A stretch of 64,000 nucleotides of DNA from Clostridium bornimense (GTDB lineage: Bacteria; Bacillota; Clostridia; Clostridiales; Clostridiaceae): the NCBI RefSeq assembly GCF_000577895.1, contig NZ_HG917869.1, forward strand, positions 124,001 through 188,000, read 5' to 3'. Shown here piece after piece: positions 45,210 to 55,011 of the stretch; position 1 is the stretch's first letter; every line of letters starts with the position of its first letter. The translations under genes were made by a program, and so were the position numbers. Below the pieces are notes generated by a model that worked only from the letters and a program-made list of their open reading frames with translations, made no database searches and had not been told where the DNA came from.

Positions 45210-47172
45210 TATTTTCTATTTTAAATTAGCAAAAACAAACATTAATAAAAATAGGAAAATATATTTTCCATATATTTTAGCAATCATTGCTATAGTTATG
45301 ACATTTTATACAATGAAGGCTATTTCAATTAATGAAGGTATAGATATGATGAGATGTGGTATACAAGTAAAAATGTTACTGAAATTTGCTACAACAATTA
45401 TCGGAATTTTTGCGGTGATATTTTTATTTTATACTAATAGTTTCATAATTAAGAACAGAAAAAAGGAAATAGGATTATATAATATTTTAGGAATGGAAAA
45501 AAAGCATATTGCAAAAGTATTCTTTTTTGAAACTGTAATAGTAGTAACAATTAGTATAGTACTGGGGTTATTAGGAGGATTTATAATAGGAAAATTGATG
45601 TTTCTTATATTGCTTAACTTAGCTAAATTTGATATTACATTATCATTTTCTATATCCTTTAAGGCAATAATATCGACAATAAAATTAATTCTAGTAACCT
45701 TTATAGCCATATTAATAATGAATTTAATACAAATAAAAGTGACAAATCCAGTTGAACTTTTAAAAAGTGGACAAAAAGGAGAAAGAATGCCGAAGACATC
45801 ATGGTTTTCTGCAATATTAGGAGTTGTATTTCTTATAATAGGTTATGAAATAGCACTTGCTGTAGAGTCACCTTTAGCAGCAATAAATAAGTTTTTTATA
45901 GCTACGATTTTTGTTATAGTAGGTACTTATTTCACTTTCAAAGCAGGAATAATAACGCTTTTAAAAATATTAAAGAAGAATAAGAAATTTTATTATAGTA
46001 CAAATAATTTCATTTCTGTTTCATCTATGATTTATCGTATGAAACAAAACGCAGCAGGATTAGCTAATATATGTATATTAAGTACAGCTGTATTATTAAC
46101 TATTTCAACTACAGTATGTTTATATATGGGTGAAGAATCTAGTCTTAAAAATAGTTATCCTCAAGATATTCAAATAACATTTGGAGATTATAAAGGAGAT
46201 AAAAATACTGTTGAAGATGCAGTTAATAGCGAATTAAATTTGAACAATTTAGTAAAAGAAAATACAATAGAATTTGACTATAAAGAATTTATTGCAACAT
46301 TAGATAATAATAGATTTAATGTTGTCGAAAAAGAAAATATTATGAGTAATATAAGTAGTGTTTGTGGTGTAGCATTTATTACTTTAGATAAATATAAAAA
46401 AGTTGAAAATACGAATGTAAAGTTAAATGAAAATGAAATATTTATCTATACCAATGAAGGGAAGTATGAAAAAGATACTGTAAAGTTAGGAAATAGTAGC
46501 TATAAGGTAAAGGAAGAACTTACTTCATTAAAGTTTGTGAACAAAGAAGATAGTGTTAATATTAAATCATATTTTATAGTTGTAAAAGATGAAGAAATAT
46601 TAAATGAAATAGGTAAAAGTCTTAATACAGAAGAATTAAACAAAGACAAATATTATATTTCATTTGATATAAAGGGATCTAAGGAAGATTGTATTAATTT
46701 TTGTAATAACACTTATAATAAAATTAATAGTGATAATATTAGTTTTCAAAGTATTTTTATGGATAGAGAAGCTTATTATGCAATGAACGGTGGTTTCCTA
46801 TTTATTGGAGCATATTTAGGTATATTATTTACAATGGCGATGGTGCTTATAATTTATTATAAACAAATCTCTGAAGGCTATGAAGATAATGAAAGATTTA
46901 AGATAATGAAAAAAGTAGGTATTAGTGATTATGAGGTAAAAAAATCTATTAAGAAACAAATTCTATTAGTATTTTTTATACCATTAGTAACAGCGATTAT
47001 TCATGTAGGATTTGCTTTTAAGATGATGAATAAGATGTTAGCATTATTTGGTGTGGGAAGCACGGAGATATTTATACAATGTATTTTTGGCACTAGCGTA
47101 GTTTTTGCAATAATATATATTGTAGTATATAGGCTGACAGCTAGAACCTATTATAAAATAGTTAATAATTAA
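45202..47172 (+). CDS. BceB-like FtsX-type permease
   Basis: 656 residues with ten membrane helices in the usual BceB order: one, three (about 60-175), two (about 205-255), then after about 280-310 a large external domain (about 315-515), and three at the C-terminus. The big external loop is the family mark and the site of peptide sensing. AGGAGGAGAAG precedes the ATG inside bceA. Length is normal. Confidence 0.9.
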   Translation: MNSIFYFKLAKTNINKNRKIYFPYILAIIAIVMTFYTMKAISINEGIDMMRCGIQVKMLLKFATTIIGIFAVIFLFYTNSFIIKNRKKEIGLYNILGMEKKHIAKVFFFETVIVVTISIVLGLLGGFIIGKLMFLILLNLAKFDITLSFSISFKAIISTIKLILVTFIAILIMNLIQIKVTNPVELLKSGQKGERMPKTSWFSAILGVVFLIIGYEIALAVESPLAAINKFFIATIFVIVGTYFTFKAGIITLLKILKKNKKFYYSTNNFISVSSMIYRMKQNAAGLANICILSTAVLLTISTTVCLYMGEESSLKNSYPQDIQITFGDYKGDKNTVEDAVNSELNLNNLVKENTIEFDYKEFIATLDNNRFNVVEKENIMSNISSVCGVAFITLDKYKKVENTNVKLNENEIFIYTNEGKYEKDTVKLGNSSYKVKEELTSLKFVNKEDSVNIKSYFIVVKDEEILNEIGKSLNTEELNKDKYYISFDIKGSKEDCINFCNNTYNKINSDNISFQSIFMDREAYYAMNGGFLFIGAYLGILFTMAMVLIIYYKQISEGYEDNERFKIMKKVGISDYEVKKSIKKQILLVFFIPLVTAIIHVGFAFKMMNKMLALFGVGSTEIFIQCIFGTSVVFAIIYIVVYRLTARTYYKIVNN

Positions 47173-47227
47173 AGTGGATTTTATTAATAGTATCGAGTAA
47201 AATAATGTTAACTTAGGGGGGCTTTGT

Positions 47228-47467
47228 ATGAATAAGAATAGGTATAAAGAACGGTTAACATTACTAGAAAGAATAGAAAGACATAGAAGATCAAAAGAAA
47301 AAAAACGTATGGATAAAATAGGATATGAAACTATTGAAGAGAGAAAACGTAGAGAGAAAAGAGAGCGGTTTTTTGATAGATCATATGACATTGTTTCAAC
47401 TATTGAAGCAATTTTTGAAATAATATTAATGATAGGAAGGGGAATAATAAATTTTTTTGATAGATAA
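47228..47467 (+). CDS. Small highly charged protein, 79 residues
   Basis: ATG 47228 with TTAGGGGGG upstream. The first 55 residues are Arg/Lys/Glu-rich helix (RIERHRRSKEKKRMDKIG ...); the last 20 (AIFEIILMIGRGIINFF) form an amphipathic or membrane-associated helix. It follows bceB after 55 bp and precedes a terminator, so it is probably in that transcript. No family recognised. Confidence 0.5.
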   Translation: MNKNRYKERLTLLERIERHRRSKEKKRMDKIGYETIEERKRREKRERFFDRSYDIVSTIEAIFEIILMIGRGIINFFDR

Positions 47468-47469
47468 TA

Positions 47470-47503
47470 AAAAAGAATGACCTTTGTAGAAGTCACTCTT
47501 TTA
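47470..47503 (+). terminator. Terminator after the bce region
   Basis: AAAAGAATGAC pairs with GTCACTCTTTT across a 9-nt loop. Confidence 0.65.
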
Positions 47504-47556
47504 AGAGGAAAAATTATGAAAAAACTTAACAAACATTATTTACTGTATTTTTAGTA

Positions 47557-47657
47557 TATAATATGAATATGGCAATTTAATGGCAAAAATAAGTAGTTCC
47601 TGTGAAGATAGAAAAAAATAACCTCCAGAGGTGTTGAAGGTCTGGAGGTTATTTTTC
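47557..47657 (+). ncRNA. Candidate small RNA ending in a strong terminator
   Basis: TATAAT (47557-47562, weak -35) is followed by about 50 nt and then a strong hairpin AATAACCTCCAGA / TCTGGAGGTTATT with T-run (47614-47657). No ORF lies between, and the preceding gene already has its own terminator. A short untranslated RNA would explain the layout. The stem contains CCTCC/GGAGG, an anti-Shine-Dalgarno-like and SD-like pair. Confidence 0.35.
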
Positions 47658-47848
47658 GTTACTTATTAAAATGTGTACTTTAAATAGCTTAATTTTATAG
47701 TATAGATATAATGAATGTTAAGTGATTTTAAAGTATTGTATAAAATCTTAAGAGTTAAAAACTTGTAGGAGAATATAAACTCTTATTGTTTAGATAGAAT
47801 GTTTAAAATTTGGCTGAATAAATTTTAAGCAAACATAATACTTATACT

Positions 47849-48448
47849 TTATTGAAGTTTTGAATAAAACTCTACCACTAGAACTTCATTAATCTCTATT
47901 GGCACTTCTTCACGATTAGGATATCTTTCAAGGATTCCTGAAAAATTATTTTCATCTTTTGTTAAATAGGGTAATGTGTTTACAATATTATCTAAGAAAT
48001 TATCTCTAAAAAGTTCAATTTTTTGGGATTTACTTTTTAAAGTAATAACATCTCCCACAGAAACTTGGAATGAAGGAATATCTACTTTCTTTCCATTAAC
48101 TAAAAAGTGTCCATGGTTAACCATTTGTCTAGCTTGCGCTATTGAGGAGGCAAAACCTAGACGATATACAATATTATCGAGCCTACATTCTAGCATTTTA
48201 ATCAATGCATATCCTGTTAAATCTTTTTCTTTAAGTGCTTTTTTTACATAGTTTCTAAATTGCTTTTCGTAAACACCATAGTAAGCTCTAAGTCTTTGTT
48301 TTTCTAGTAACTGAGTACCATAAGAAGAAAGTTTTTTATCATTTCTTGCAGTACCTTTTACCGCTCTATTCATGGCTTTAGGATGTCCGATAACATTTAA
48401 TCCTAATCTTCTGCAGACCTTAAACCTAGGTCCAAACATTGTTGACAT
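47849..48448 (-). CDS. rpsD: Ribosomal protein S4 paralogue
   Basis: 199 residues from ATG 48448 (AGGAG nine bases upstream; ATGs at 48457 and 48454 are too close to it). N-terminal S4 domain ([14 protein letters not shown] ... [30 protein letters not shown]) and the RNA-binding S4 motif ([39 protein letters not shown]). The zinc-binding Cys cluster of C+ S4 proteins is absent. It stands alone, not with rpsK, rpsM or rpoA, so it may be a second S4 copy. Confidence 0.88.
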   Translation of the reverse strand: MSTMFGPRFKVCRRLGLNVIGHPKAMNRAVKGTARNDKKLSSYGTQLLEKQRLRAYYGVYEKQFRNYVKKALKEKDLTGYALIKMLECRLDNIVYRLGFASSIAQARQMVNHGHFLVNGKKVDIPSFQVSVGDVITLKSKSQKIELFRDNFLDNIVNTLPYLTKDENNFSGILERYPNREEVPIEINEVLVVEFYSKLQ

Positions 48449-48676
48449 ATTCATCATCTCCTAATAAGATTGCCGCGATAAATTAAGCCTGTATTAAATA
48501 TATCAAATTGAGAAACGTTTGTAAATGAAAATTATTATCAATACTAAAAATAGTTAAAAAATATAAAAATAATGAAACAAAAATTATGAGTAATGTCTAA
48601 TGGGTGCCTATCCAATTTTATTTATATGGTATAATTTTAACCAAATATAAAATGAATCTAGGAAAGGAAGAATAGT

Positions 48677-49594
48677 GTGAAATTACAACAATTAAGATAT
48701 GCTCTAGTCATTTCAAAATATGGATCATTTAATAAGGCGGCTAAGAAGTTATTTATTTCACAACCAACGTTATCAACAGCTATTAAAGAATTGGAAAAAG
48801 AAATTAATATTAGTATTTTTGAGAGGACAACTAAGGGAGTACGACCATCTAGGGAAGGAATAGAATTTTTAGGCTATGCAAGACAGATAATTGAGCAAAC
48901 AGAGCTTTTAGAGGAAAGATATATAAATTTTAAACCGTCAGTGAGGCAGTTTTCTATATCAACGCAACATTATGCTTTTGTTGTAAATGCTTTCGTGGAT
49001 TTAATTAAAAATTATCAATTAGATCAGTATGAATTTAATCTTAGAGAAACAAAAACTTATGAAATAATAGATGACGTGAGAAATCTTAGAAGTGAGATAG
49101 GTATTTTATATAAAAATCAATTTAATGAGAAGGTCTTAAACAAATTATTTAAAGATTATAATTTAGAGTTTCATGAACTTTTTACAGTAAAACCGTATGT
49201 ATTTATTAGTAAAAGTAATCCATTAGCCAAGAAAGAGATTATAAAACTTGAAGAGTTAGAAGATTACCCATGTTTGTCCTTTGAACAAGGTGAATATAAT
49301 TCTTTTTATTTTTCAGAAGAAATACTAAGTACTATTTCGCATAAAAAAAGTATAAATGTAAATGATAGAGCCACTTTATTTAATTTACTTATTGGTATTA
49401 ATGGATATACAATTTCTACAGGTATTATAAGTGAAGATTTAAATGGCCCCAACATTATAGCTGTTCCTATAGAAAGTGAAGAAACAATAACAGTGGGATG
49501 GATAAATCAAAAAAATATAAAGTTAACTCAATTAGCCATAGAGTATATTAATATTTTAGAGAATATTACAAGAAAATATGTACAAGGGTTATAG
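48677..49594 (+). CDS. LysR family regulator, probable metE activator
   Basis: 305 residues, GTG start behind GGAAAGGAAG. N-terminal winged HTH (LRYALVISKYGSFNKAAKKL ... QPTLSTAIKELEKEINISIFER) and an effector domain. Its overall type resembles the CysB/MtaR-like LysR proteins that control methionine and cysteine genes in Firmicutes. Lies 96 bp upstream of metE, with a MET-box-like palindrome at its stop codon. Confidence 0.82.
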   Translation: MKLQQLRYALVISKYGSFNKAAKKLFISQPTLSTAIKELEKEINISIFERTTKGVRPSREGIEFLGYARQIIEQTELLEERYINFKPSVRQFSISTQHYAFVVNAFVDLIKNYQLDQYEFNLRETKTYEIIDDVRNLRSEIGILYKNQFNEKVLNKLFKDYNLEFHELFTVKPYVFISKSNPLAKKEIIKLEELEDYPCLSFEQGEYNSFYFSEEILSTISHKKSINVNDRATLFNLLIGINGYTISTGIISEDLNGPNIIAVPIESEETITVGWINQKNIKLTQLAIEYINILENITRKYVQGL

Positions 49595-49606
49595 GTTAAA
49601 ACTATA
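49590..49606. promoter_or_regulatory. MET-box-like palindrome upstream of metE
   Basis: TATAGGTTAAAACTATA matches 15 of 17 positions of the MET-box TATAGTTTSAAACTATA described for LysR-type methionine regulators in Streptococcaceae. It overlaps the stop of the LysR gene. TATAAT at 49634-49639 could be the metE -10 element. Confidence 0.6.
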
Positions 49607-49690
49607 ACTAATTAAAGAAAATTGGAATTATCTTATAATGTCTTTGTTATGATATATTATCTTTAAGTTATAAATGGAAGGAAGAGGTAT

Positions 49691-51943
49691 ATGTATAGCA
49701 AAGCAATAATAGGTTATCCTAGAGTTGGAAAGTTAAGAGAATTAAAATTTTCTACGGAGAAATATTTTAGAGGGGAAGAAAGTAAAGAACAGCTGGAGGC
49801 TGTTGCAAAATCTATAAGAGAAGAGCAATGGATTCTACAAAAACGTAAAGGTATAGATTTTATTCCATCTAATGATTTTTCTTTCTATGACAATATGTTA
49901 GATACAATAATTCTTTTAGGAGCTATTCCTAAGGAGTATAAAAACCTTAAAGTAGATATGCTAGATACTTATTTTGCTATGGCAAGAGGATATCAAGGAG
50001 AAAAAGGTGATGTTAAAGCATTACCTATGAAAAAGTGGTTTAATACTAATTATCATTATATAGTACCTATAATAGAAGATGATATGAAATTTACTTGTAA
50101 TGTAGATAATTTAGTTAAGTACTACAAAGAAGCTTTATCATTAGATATACGTACTACACCTAGCATCATAGGACCATTTACTTTTCTAAAGTTAGCTAGA
50201 TTTAATGGCAAAAAGGGAATAAATGATGTTTGTTATGATATATTAAATATTTATAATGAAGTTCTTTCAAAGCTAGTAAGTTTAGAAGTGGAAGTTGTAC
50301 AAGTTCATGAACCATATTTAGTAATGGATTTAAATGAAGAAGATAAAGAATTATTTACTGATTTGTATACAAGATTGTTTACAAATAGTAAATCATTGAA
50401 AATAGTATTACAAAGTTATTTCGGTGATATAAGAGATATATATGAAGAAGTATGTAAATTAGATTTTTATGGTATTGGTATTGATTTTATAGAAGGAAAA
50501 CAATCACTTTCATTGATAAAAGAAAAAGGATTTCCAAAGGAAAAAGTATTATTTGCAGGTATAGTAAATGGTAAGAATATATGGAGAAATGATTATAGTA
50601 AAACAATAGAGTTAATAAGAGAAATAGAAAACTATGCAGATAAAATTGTACTTAATACTTCATGTTCATTATTACATGTTCCTTATACATTAGATAATGA
50701 AACAAATTTAGAAGAAGATAAGAAGAAATATTTTGCCTTTGCAGAAGAAAAATTAGGTGAGTTAGAGGAATTATCAAAAATACTAAGTGGTAAAGAAGAA
50801 AATCTTCTTGTAAAGAATAAAGAACTATTTAAGGAAGGAAGAATAGCGGAAGAGAATAAACATATAGTTTTAAATGAAGAAGATTTTAATAGAAAACCAT
50901 CTAGAAAAGAGAGAAAGAAAATACAGAAGGAATTTTTTAAATTGCCAATATTACCAACTACCACTATTGGTTCGTTTCCACAAACAAAAGATGTGAAAGT
51001 TATAAGAAAGAAATATAAACAGGGTGAGATAACATCTAGTGAATATGATAAAGAGATAAAGAACTATATAAAAGATGTTATAAAGTTGCAAGAAGACTTA
51101 GATATAGATGTATTAGTACATGGAGAATATGAAAGAAATGATATGGTAGAATATTTTGGTGAAAATCTTAATGGATATTTATTCACTGAAAAGGCTTGGG
51201 TACAATCATACGGTACAAGATGTGTTAAGCCACCTATAATATGGGGAGACATAACAAGAATAAAGCCTATTACTGTAGAGTATAGTAAATATGCACAAAG
51301 TTTAACTAAGAAGCCGGTAAAAGGTATGCTTACAGGCCCTGTTACTATTCTTAATTGGTCTTTCCCAAGAGAAGATATATCACTAAGAGATATGGCATTT
51401 CAAATAGGAGGTGCTATTAGAGATGAGGTGTTAGATCTTGAGAAGGCGGGAATTAAGATTATTCAAATAGATGAAGCTGCTATTAAAGAAAAGTTACCAC
51501 TTAGAAAGGCAGATTGGTATACTGAGTATTTAGATTGGGCTATAAAAGCATTTAGATTAGTGCATAGTAAAGTTGAAGCTACTACACAGATTCATACTCA
51601 TATGTGTTATAGCGAATTTAAGGATATTGTAAAAGATATAGATAACATGGATGCTGATGTAATATCTTTTGAATCATCAAAATCAAATCTTGATATTGTA
51701 GAATATCTAAAACAAGTTAATTTTGAGACAGAAGTTGGCCCCGGTGTCTATGATATTCATTCTCCAAGGGTACCAAGTAAAAAGGAAATAATTTGCTTAA
51801 TTAAAAAATTACGAGAGAATATAGACAAAGAAGATTTATGGATAAATCCTGATTGCGGTTTAAAAACTAGAGGAGAAAAGGAAACAATAGAAAGTTTAAG
51901 GAATATGGTAAAAGCTACAAAGGAGATAAGAGAAGTGATATAG
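49691..51943 (+). CDS. metE: Cobalamin-independent methionine synthase
   Basis: 750 residues, standard two-barrel MetE. It begins IIGYPRVGKLRELKFSTEKYF, the folate-binding N-terminal domain. The C-terminal barrel starts near LPTTTIGSFPQT. Zinc ligands lie in HTHMCYSEF (about 635-642) and NPDCGLKTRG (about 720-729). It transfers the methyl group of methyl-tetrahydropteroyl-triglutamate to homocysteine. No S-box or T-box was seen upstream; the LysR protein and MET-box-like site explain control. Confidence 0.95.
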   Translation: MYSKAIIGYPRVGKLRELKFSTEKYFRGEESKEQLEAVAKSIREEQWILQKRKGIDFIPSNDFSFYDNMLDTIILLGAIPKEYKNLKVDMLDTYFAMARGYQGEKGDVKALPMKKWFNTNYHYIVPIIEDDMKFTCNVDNLVKYYKEALSLDIRTTPSIIGPFTFLKLARFNGKKGINDVCYDILNIYNEVLSKLVSLEVEVVQVHEPYLVMDLNEEDKELFTDLYTRLFTNSKSLKIVLQSYFGDIRDIYEEVCKLDFYGIGIDFIEGKQSLSLIKEKGFPKEKVLFAGIVNGKNIWRNDYSKTIELIREIENYADKIVLNTSCSLLHVPYTLDNETNLEEDKKKYFAFAEEKLGELEELSKILSGKEENLLVKNKELFKEGRIAEENKHIVLNEEDFNRKPSRKERKKIQKEFFKLPILPTTTIGSFPQTKDVKVIRKKYKQGEITSSEYDKEIKNYIKDVIKLQEDLDIDVLVHGEYERNDMVEYFGENLNGYLFTEKAWVQSYGTRCVKPPIIWGDITRIKPITVEYSKYAQSLTKKPVKGMLTGPVTILNWSFPREDISLRDMAFQIGGAIRDEVLDLEKAGIKIIQIDEAAIKEKLPLRKADWYTEYLDWAIKAFRLVHSKVEATTQIHTHMCYSEFKDIVKDIDNMDADVISFESSKSNLDIVEYLKQVNFETEVGPGVYDIHSPRVPSKKEIICLIKKLRENIDKEDLWINPDCGLKTRGEKETIESLRNMVKATKEIREVI

Positions 51944-51963
51944 AGAATAATAAGAAACTGCCT

Positions 51964-52000
51964 AAATAGTCGATAATTTTATAATTATCGACTATTTTCT
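51964..52000. terminator. Terminator after metE
   Basis: AAATAGTCGATAATT pairs perfectly with AATTATCGACTATTT across TTAT. Confidence 0.85.
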
Positions 52001-52080
52001 GCTTTGTACGAGATTAAGTTGAAATATAAGGTAAAAAATGATAATATCTAGAAGTAATATACAAATAATGGAGGTAGAAA

Positions 52081-53448
52081 ATGGGAAAGATGAAAAAAAT
52101 ACTCGGATGGATATTGCTATATATAATAGTAGTATCAGTATTTCCAATAGGGGATATAGTATCCGCGAAAACTATTGAAACTGTGGCACCACAGTATTTT
52201 AACTACAATGTAGGAAGCATTAGTTCAGTATCAATGTATAAGGATAGAGCCGTATATATTGAAAGTCGATATGAAGGCGATAAAACTGAAAATAATGGGT
52301 TGCTAGATTTGAACAAAATGCAAGGATACTTATGCTTACTTAATGATGGAACAAGTAAGGATATTATGAACTTAGGTAGAAATGTAGGAGTAGGATTAAG
52401 TAGTAAAATTGGAAAAAAAGCTTATATTACTCATATCCAAAATTCAAAAGAAGAGGACTTTAGTTATGATCTTGTTACTAATAAGTCTAGTAAAATTGAT
52501 AAAAATCAATTATCTAATGATGAACTTATAAAAATATTTTCTGAGAAATATAAAAATCAATATAACAGATTGGTAGCTGAAAATGTAGTAAACTATATAT
52601 CTTATGATAAAAAAGGAAATAGGTTAGATTATTGTTATGCATATATAATTGATGTAAACAATGAGGTAATAACACCGATGGGTGAATACATTTTTATTAG
52701 TGAAAATTATGATGATTTTAAAGTCTATCCTGTAAAAGGATATCCATCATTAATATCATATAATAATAATGTAATTACATTTAGATGTACTGATAGTAAA
52801 AATGGATCAAAAGATTATATTTCTAAAATAGAAAAAGATAGTATTACCGATTTTGATCTTCAAGGTGAAGTTGAAAAATGGTATAGAAGTGAAATAGTAG
52901 ATAATGATTTATATTTCTTATATAAAGATGGATTACAAAAATATATTTTAGAAGACGGGAAATATATGAAGAAAGATACTATTAAAAATGTATCTGATTT
53001 TACTACAGATATTAATAATAAAATATGGGTACTAAATAAAGATAATGATAGTATGTTTGTTTCTAAATTAGATGGCACAGAAATGATAAATAAATTTGAA
53101 GTACTAATTGATATGAATACTATTAATGTATATGATGATAATAATGTAATTGTATCAGGAGATGAGAAATTTACAGCAATAAATGTAGGAAATGAAACAT
53201 ACGATAAAGAAGATGAGGAAGAAGTAAATCCTGATAAAAATGAAGTTTCTAATCCAACTGAAAATGATAATAATAAAATTATAGACGATAACGGTAATAA
53301 TGATGATAAAGTAACAAATATAAATGATAAAAAGAGTAACTTGGATACATTAACTAAAACGGGTTCAGCATTTAGTAGAAGTATTCTTTTACTTGTAGGA
53401 ACATTACTAAGTAGTGCAGGAATAGTATTGGCAATAAAAAGAAAATAA
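52081..53448 (+). CDS. Secreted surface protein with LTKTGS-type C-terminal anchor
   Basis: 455 residues. Signal peptide to about residue 29 (ends VSA). The body (about 30-375) consists of beta-rich repeats such as YNVGSISSVSMYKDRAVYIE and TTDINNKIWVLNKDND, suggestive of a propeller. An Asn/Asp-rich spacer (about 380-420) is followed by LTKTGS, a hydrophobic helix and the basic tail KRK, the form of a sortase signal but with Thr in place of Pro. Clearly paralogous to the protein at 55690. Function unknown. Confidence 0.65.
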   Translation: MGKMKKILGWILLYIIVVSVFPIGDIVSAKTIETVAPQYFNYNVGSISSVSMYKDRAVYIESRYEGDKTENNGLLDLNKMQGYLCLLNDGTSKDIMNLGRNVGVGLSSKIGKKAYITHIQNSKEEDFSYDLVTNKSSKIDKNQLSNDELIKIFSEKYKNQYNRLVAENVVNYISYDKKGNRLDYCYAYIIDVNNEVITPMGEYIFISENYDDFKVYPVKGYPSLISYNNNVITFRCTDSKNGSKDYISKIEKDSITDFDLQGEVEKWYRSEIVDNDLYFLYKDGLQKYILEDGKYMKKDTIKNVSDFTTDINNKIWVLNKDNDSMFVSKLDGTEMINKFEVLIDMNTINVYDDNNVIVSGDEKFTAINVGNETYDKEDEEEVNPDKNEVSNPTENDNNKIIDDNGNNDDKVTNINDKKSNLDTLTKTGSAFSRSILLLVGTLLSSAGIVLAIKRK

Positions 53449-53454
53449 TATAGA

Positions 53455-53497
53455 AAATGTCGTATAGGAATAATACACTCTTATACGACATTTCTAT
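53455..53497 (+). terminator. Terminator
   Basis: AAATGTCGTATA pairs with TATACGACATTT, followed by CTATATAATT. Confidence 0.75.
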
Positions 53498-53548
53498 ATA
53501 ATTAATATATAAGCTATATGATAAATAAATTTATTTGGGGTGAGGGCT

Positions 53549-54649
53549 ATGAATGGGAATACCTATGAGATATATAATTGCTCAGAATATTATTCTACTG
53601 TAGAAAAATTATCAGATATTGTATCGAAAAAAATAATAGATGAAGCGGGTAGATATATTAATGATTTTATGAAGGAAACTAGGGAAGGAAGAAGTAAGGA
53701 AGAGTATAGCATAGAGATTCTTTTTATATCTGTTATTATTAATGAATATATAGGGAATGGTGTGGAATTTAAAAATATACCTAAAAGTATTTTTAATATT
53801 TTAATAAAGCTTAGAAATGGAAAATATAAAGAAAAAGTAGATAAACTAAGGGGAAGATTAGCTACAAAAGTTTTAATTAGAACGACGGAGTTTAAAGGAA
53901 CTATGTCATTGAAAGAACTTGAGTATATTACAAGATGGATGGAAGCCACAGGGGACTTTAAGGAAGAAGTAGAAAGAATAAAGAAGTGGATTAGTTTTTT
54001 AAAAGAAAAAGATGATAATTACAATAGTGTTTTTTTTGCTTATTGTAACAAATTAAATCAGTGGTTTATAAGTATAGGCAAAGAGTACTTAGGAAAATAC
54101 ACTGAGAATGTTGATAGTTATTTAAAACAATATAAAAAAGATCATAATAACAAAGAAGATATTATTTATTGTGGAAGAAGCGAGGTACAATATCATTTAA
54201 ATATGGTAGCAGCGGAAATAATGAATAAAGTCTATAGAGAAGAATTTAAAAAATGTAAAGATAGAATTGTTTTTTTACCAGATTGTATGAGAGGTTATGA
54301 AAGAAAATGTATGAGAGAAAAAGCCAAACAAGGATATAAGTGCAAGGGGTGTACGGAATCGTGTAGTATTCATAGAATTACTAAATTAGGACTAGAGAAA
54401 AACTTTGATACAATAATAATACCTCATGAAACGGCACTGTTTTCGGTGTCAAGTAAAAAAGCTGTTGGTATTATTGGTATAGCATGTCCTCTTAATCTTC
54501 TATCAGGAGGATGGAAAGCACTGAGAATGGGATTTATTCCACAATGTGTTCCTTTAAATTATTGTGGTTGTGATAAGCATTGGAGAAAAGAGGCTATAAG
54601 TACTAATATTAGTATTGAAAGATTTTATAAAATATATAATGGAATATAG
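53549..54649 (+). CDS. DUF116 family protein
   Basis: 366 residues from ATG 53549 (GGGGTGAGG upstream; GTG 53540 is part of it). The C-terminal half carries the DUF116 blocks: CKGCTESCSIHRITKLG (Cys-rich, probably metal- or cluster-binding), VGIIGIACPLNLLSGGWKA, and CVPLNYCGCDKHW. The N-terminal half is helical. Cytoplasmic. The biochemical role of DUF116 is not established. Confidence 0.78.
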   Translation: MNGNTYEIYNCSEYYSTVEKLSDIVSKKIIDEAGRYINDFMKETREGRSKEEYSIEILFISVIINEYIGNGVEFKNIPKSIFNILIKLRNGKYKEKVDKLRGRLATKVLIRTTEFKGTMSLKELEYITRWMEATGDFKEEVERIKKWISFLKEKDDNYNSVFFAYCNKLNQWFISIGKEYLGKYTENVDSYLKQYKKDHNNKEDIIYCGRSEVQYHLNMVAAEIMNKVYREEFKKCKDRIVFLPDCMRGYERKCMREKAKQGYKCKGCTESCSIHRITKLGLEKNFDTIIIPHETALFSVSSKKAVGIIGIACPLNLLSGGWKALRMGFIPQCVPLNYCGCDKHWRKEAISTNISIERFYKIYNGI

Positions 54650-54695
54650 ATTTAAAAAGAGGCTTTTGCTATGACAAATATGAAAATTTGTAGAC

Positions 54696-55011
54696 CAGTG
54701 CACAGGTTTCAAGGCACATGGCACAGGTTTGGAGGAAATTCCTACGGAATTTCTTAGATTATAAGTGCGGTGATATTAAAATTTGGTATCACCGCACTTA
54801 TTTTATTATTAAAATTGTCATTGTGATGATATCTTACAGGGGATTAATGAAAGTTGTACTTTTATGAGGCTTGGGTTACGAATTATAACATAATTTTTTG
54901 TATCTATTGTAAATATGAAAATACTTTGCTGTCCGCAGGACTATAATAAAATTCCTCCTAAAGAGGAATTTTCACCTTACTTGTGCCTTGTGCCCTATTA
55001 CTTGTGCACTG
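54696..55011. repeat. 316-bp inverted-repeat element with internal terminator
   Basis: The ends form an imperfect inverted repeat of about 60 bp: CAGTGCACAGGTTTCAAGGC (54696) and its counterpart ending CTATTACTTGTGCACTG (55011). Each arm contains a further small palindrome (GGAAATTCC-type, and AAATTCCTC/GAGGAATTT). Inside lie a strong hairpin (54761-54801) and pieces shared with 35329-35504. No coding capacity. Confidence 0.6.
54761..54810 (+). terminator. Terminator inside the inverted-repeat element
   Basis: ATAAGTGCGGTGATA pairs perfectly with TATCACCGCACTTAT, followed by TTTATTATT. It can end the DUF116 transcript. Confidence 0.85.

Noticed and set aside
47044-47532. 162-codon minus-strand ORF
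   Set aside because: It overlaps the end of the permease gene and the 79-residue gene antisense; no ribosome site and no recognisable protein.
47849-48448. Part of the main ribosomal protein operon
   Set aside because: No rpsM, rpsK, rpoA or rplQ beside it; the gene is isolated and on the opposite strand to its neighbours.
51940-52080. Small ORF between metE and the surface protein gene
   Set aside because: Only a terminator and leader are present; no start with a ribosome site other than that of the next gene.
53419-53448. Canonical LPxTG anchor on the secreted protein
   Set aside because: The motif reads LTKTG; only the general shape of a sorting signal is present, so it is reported as variant.
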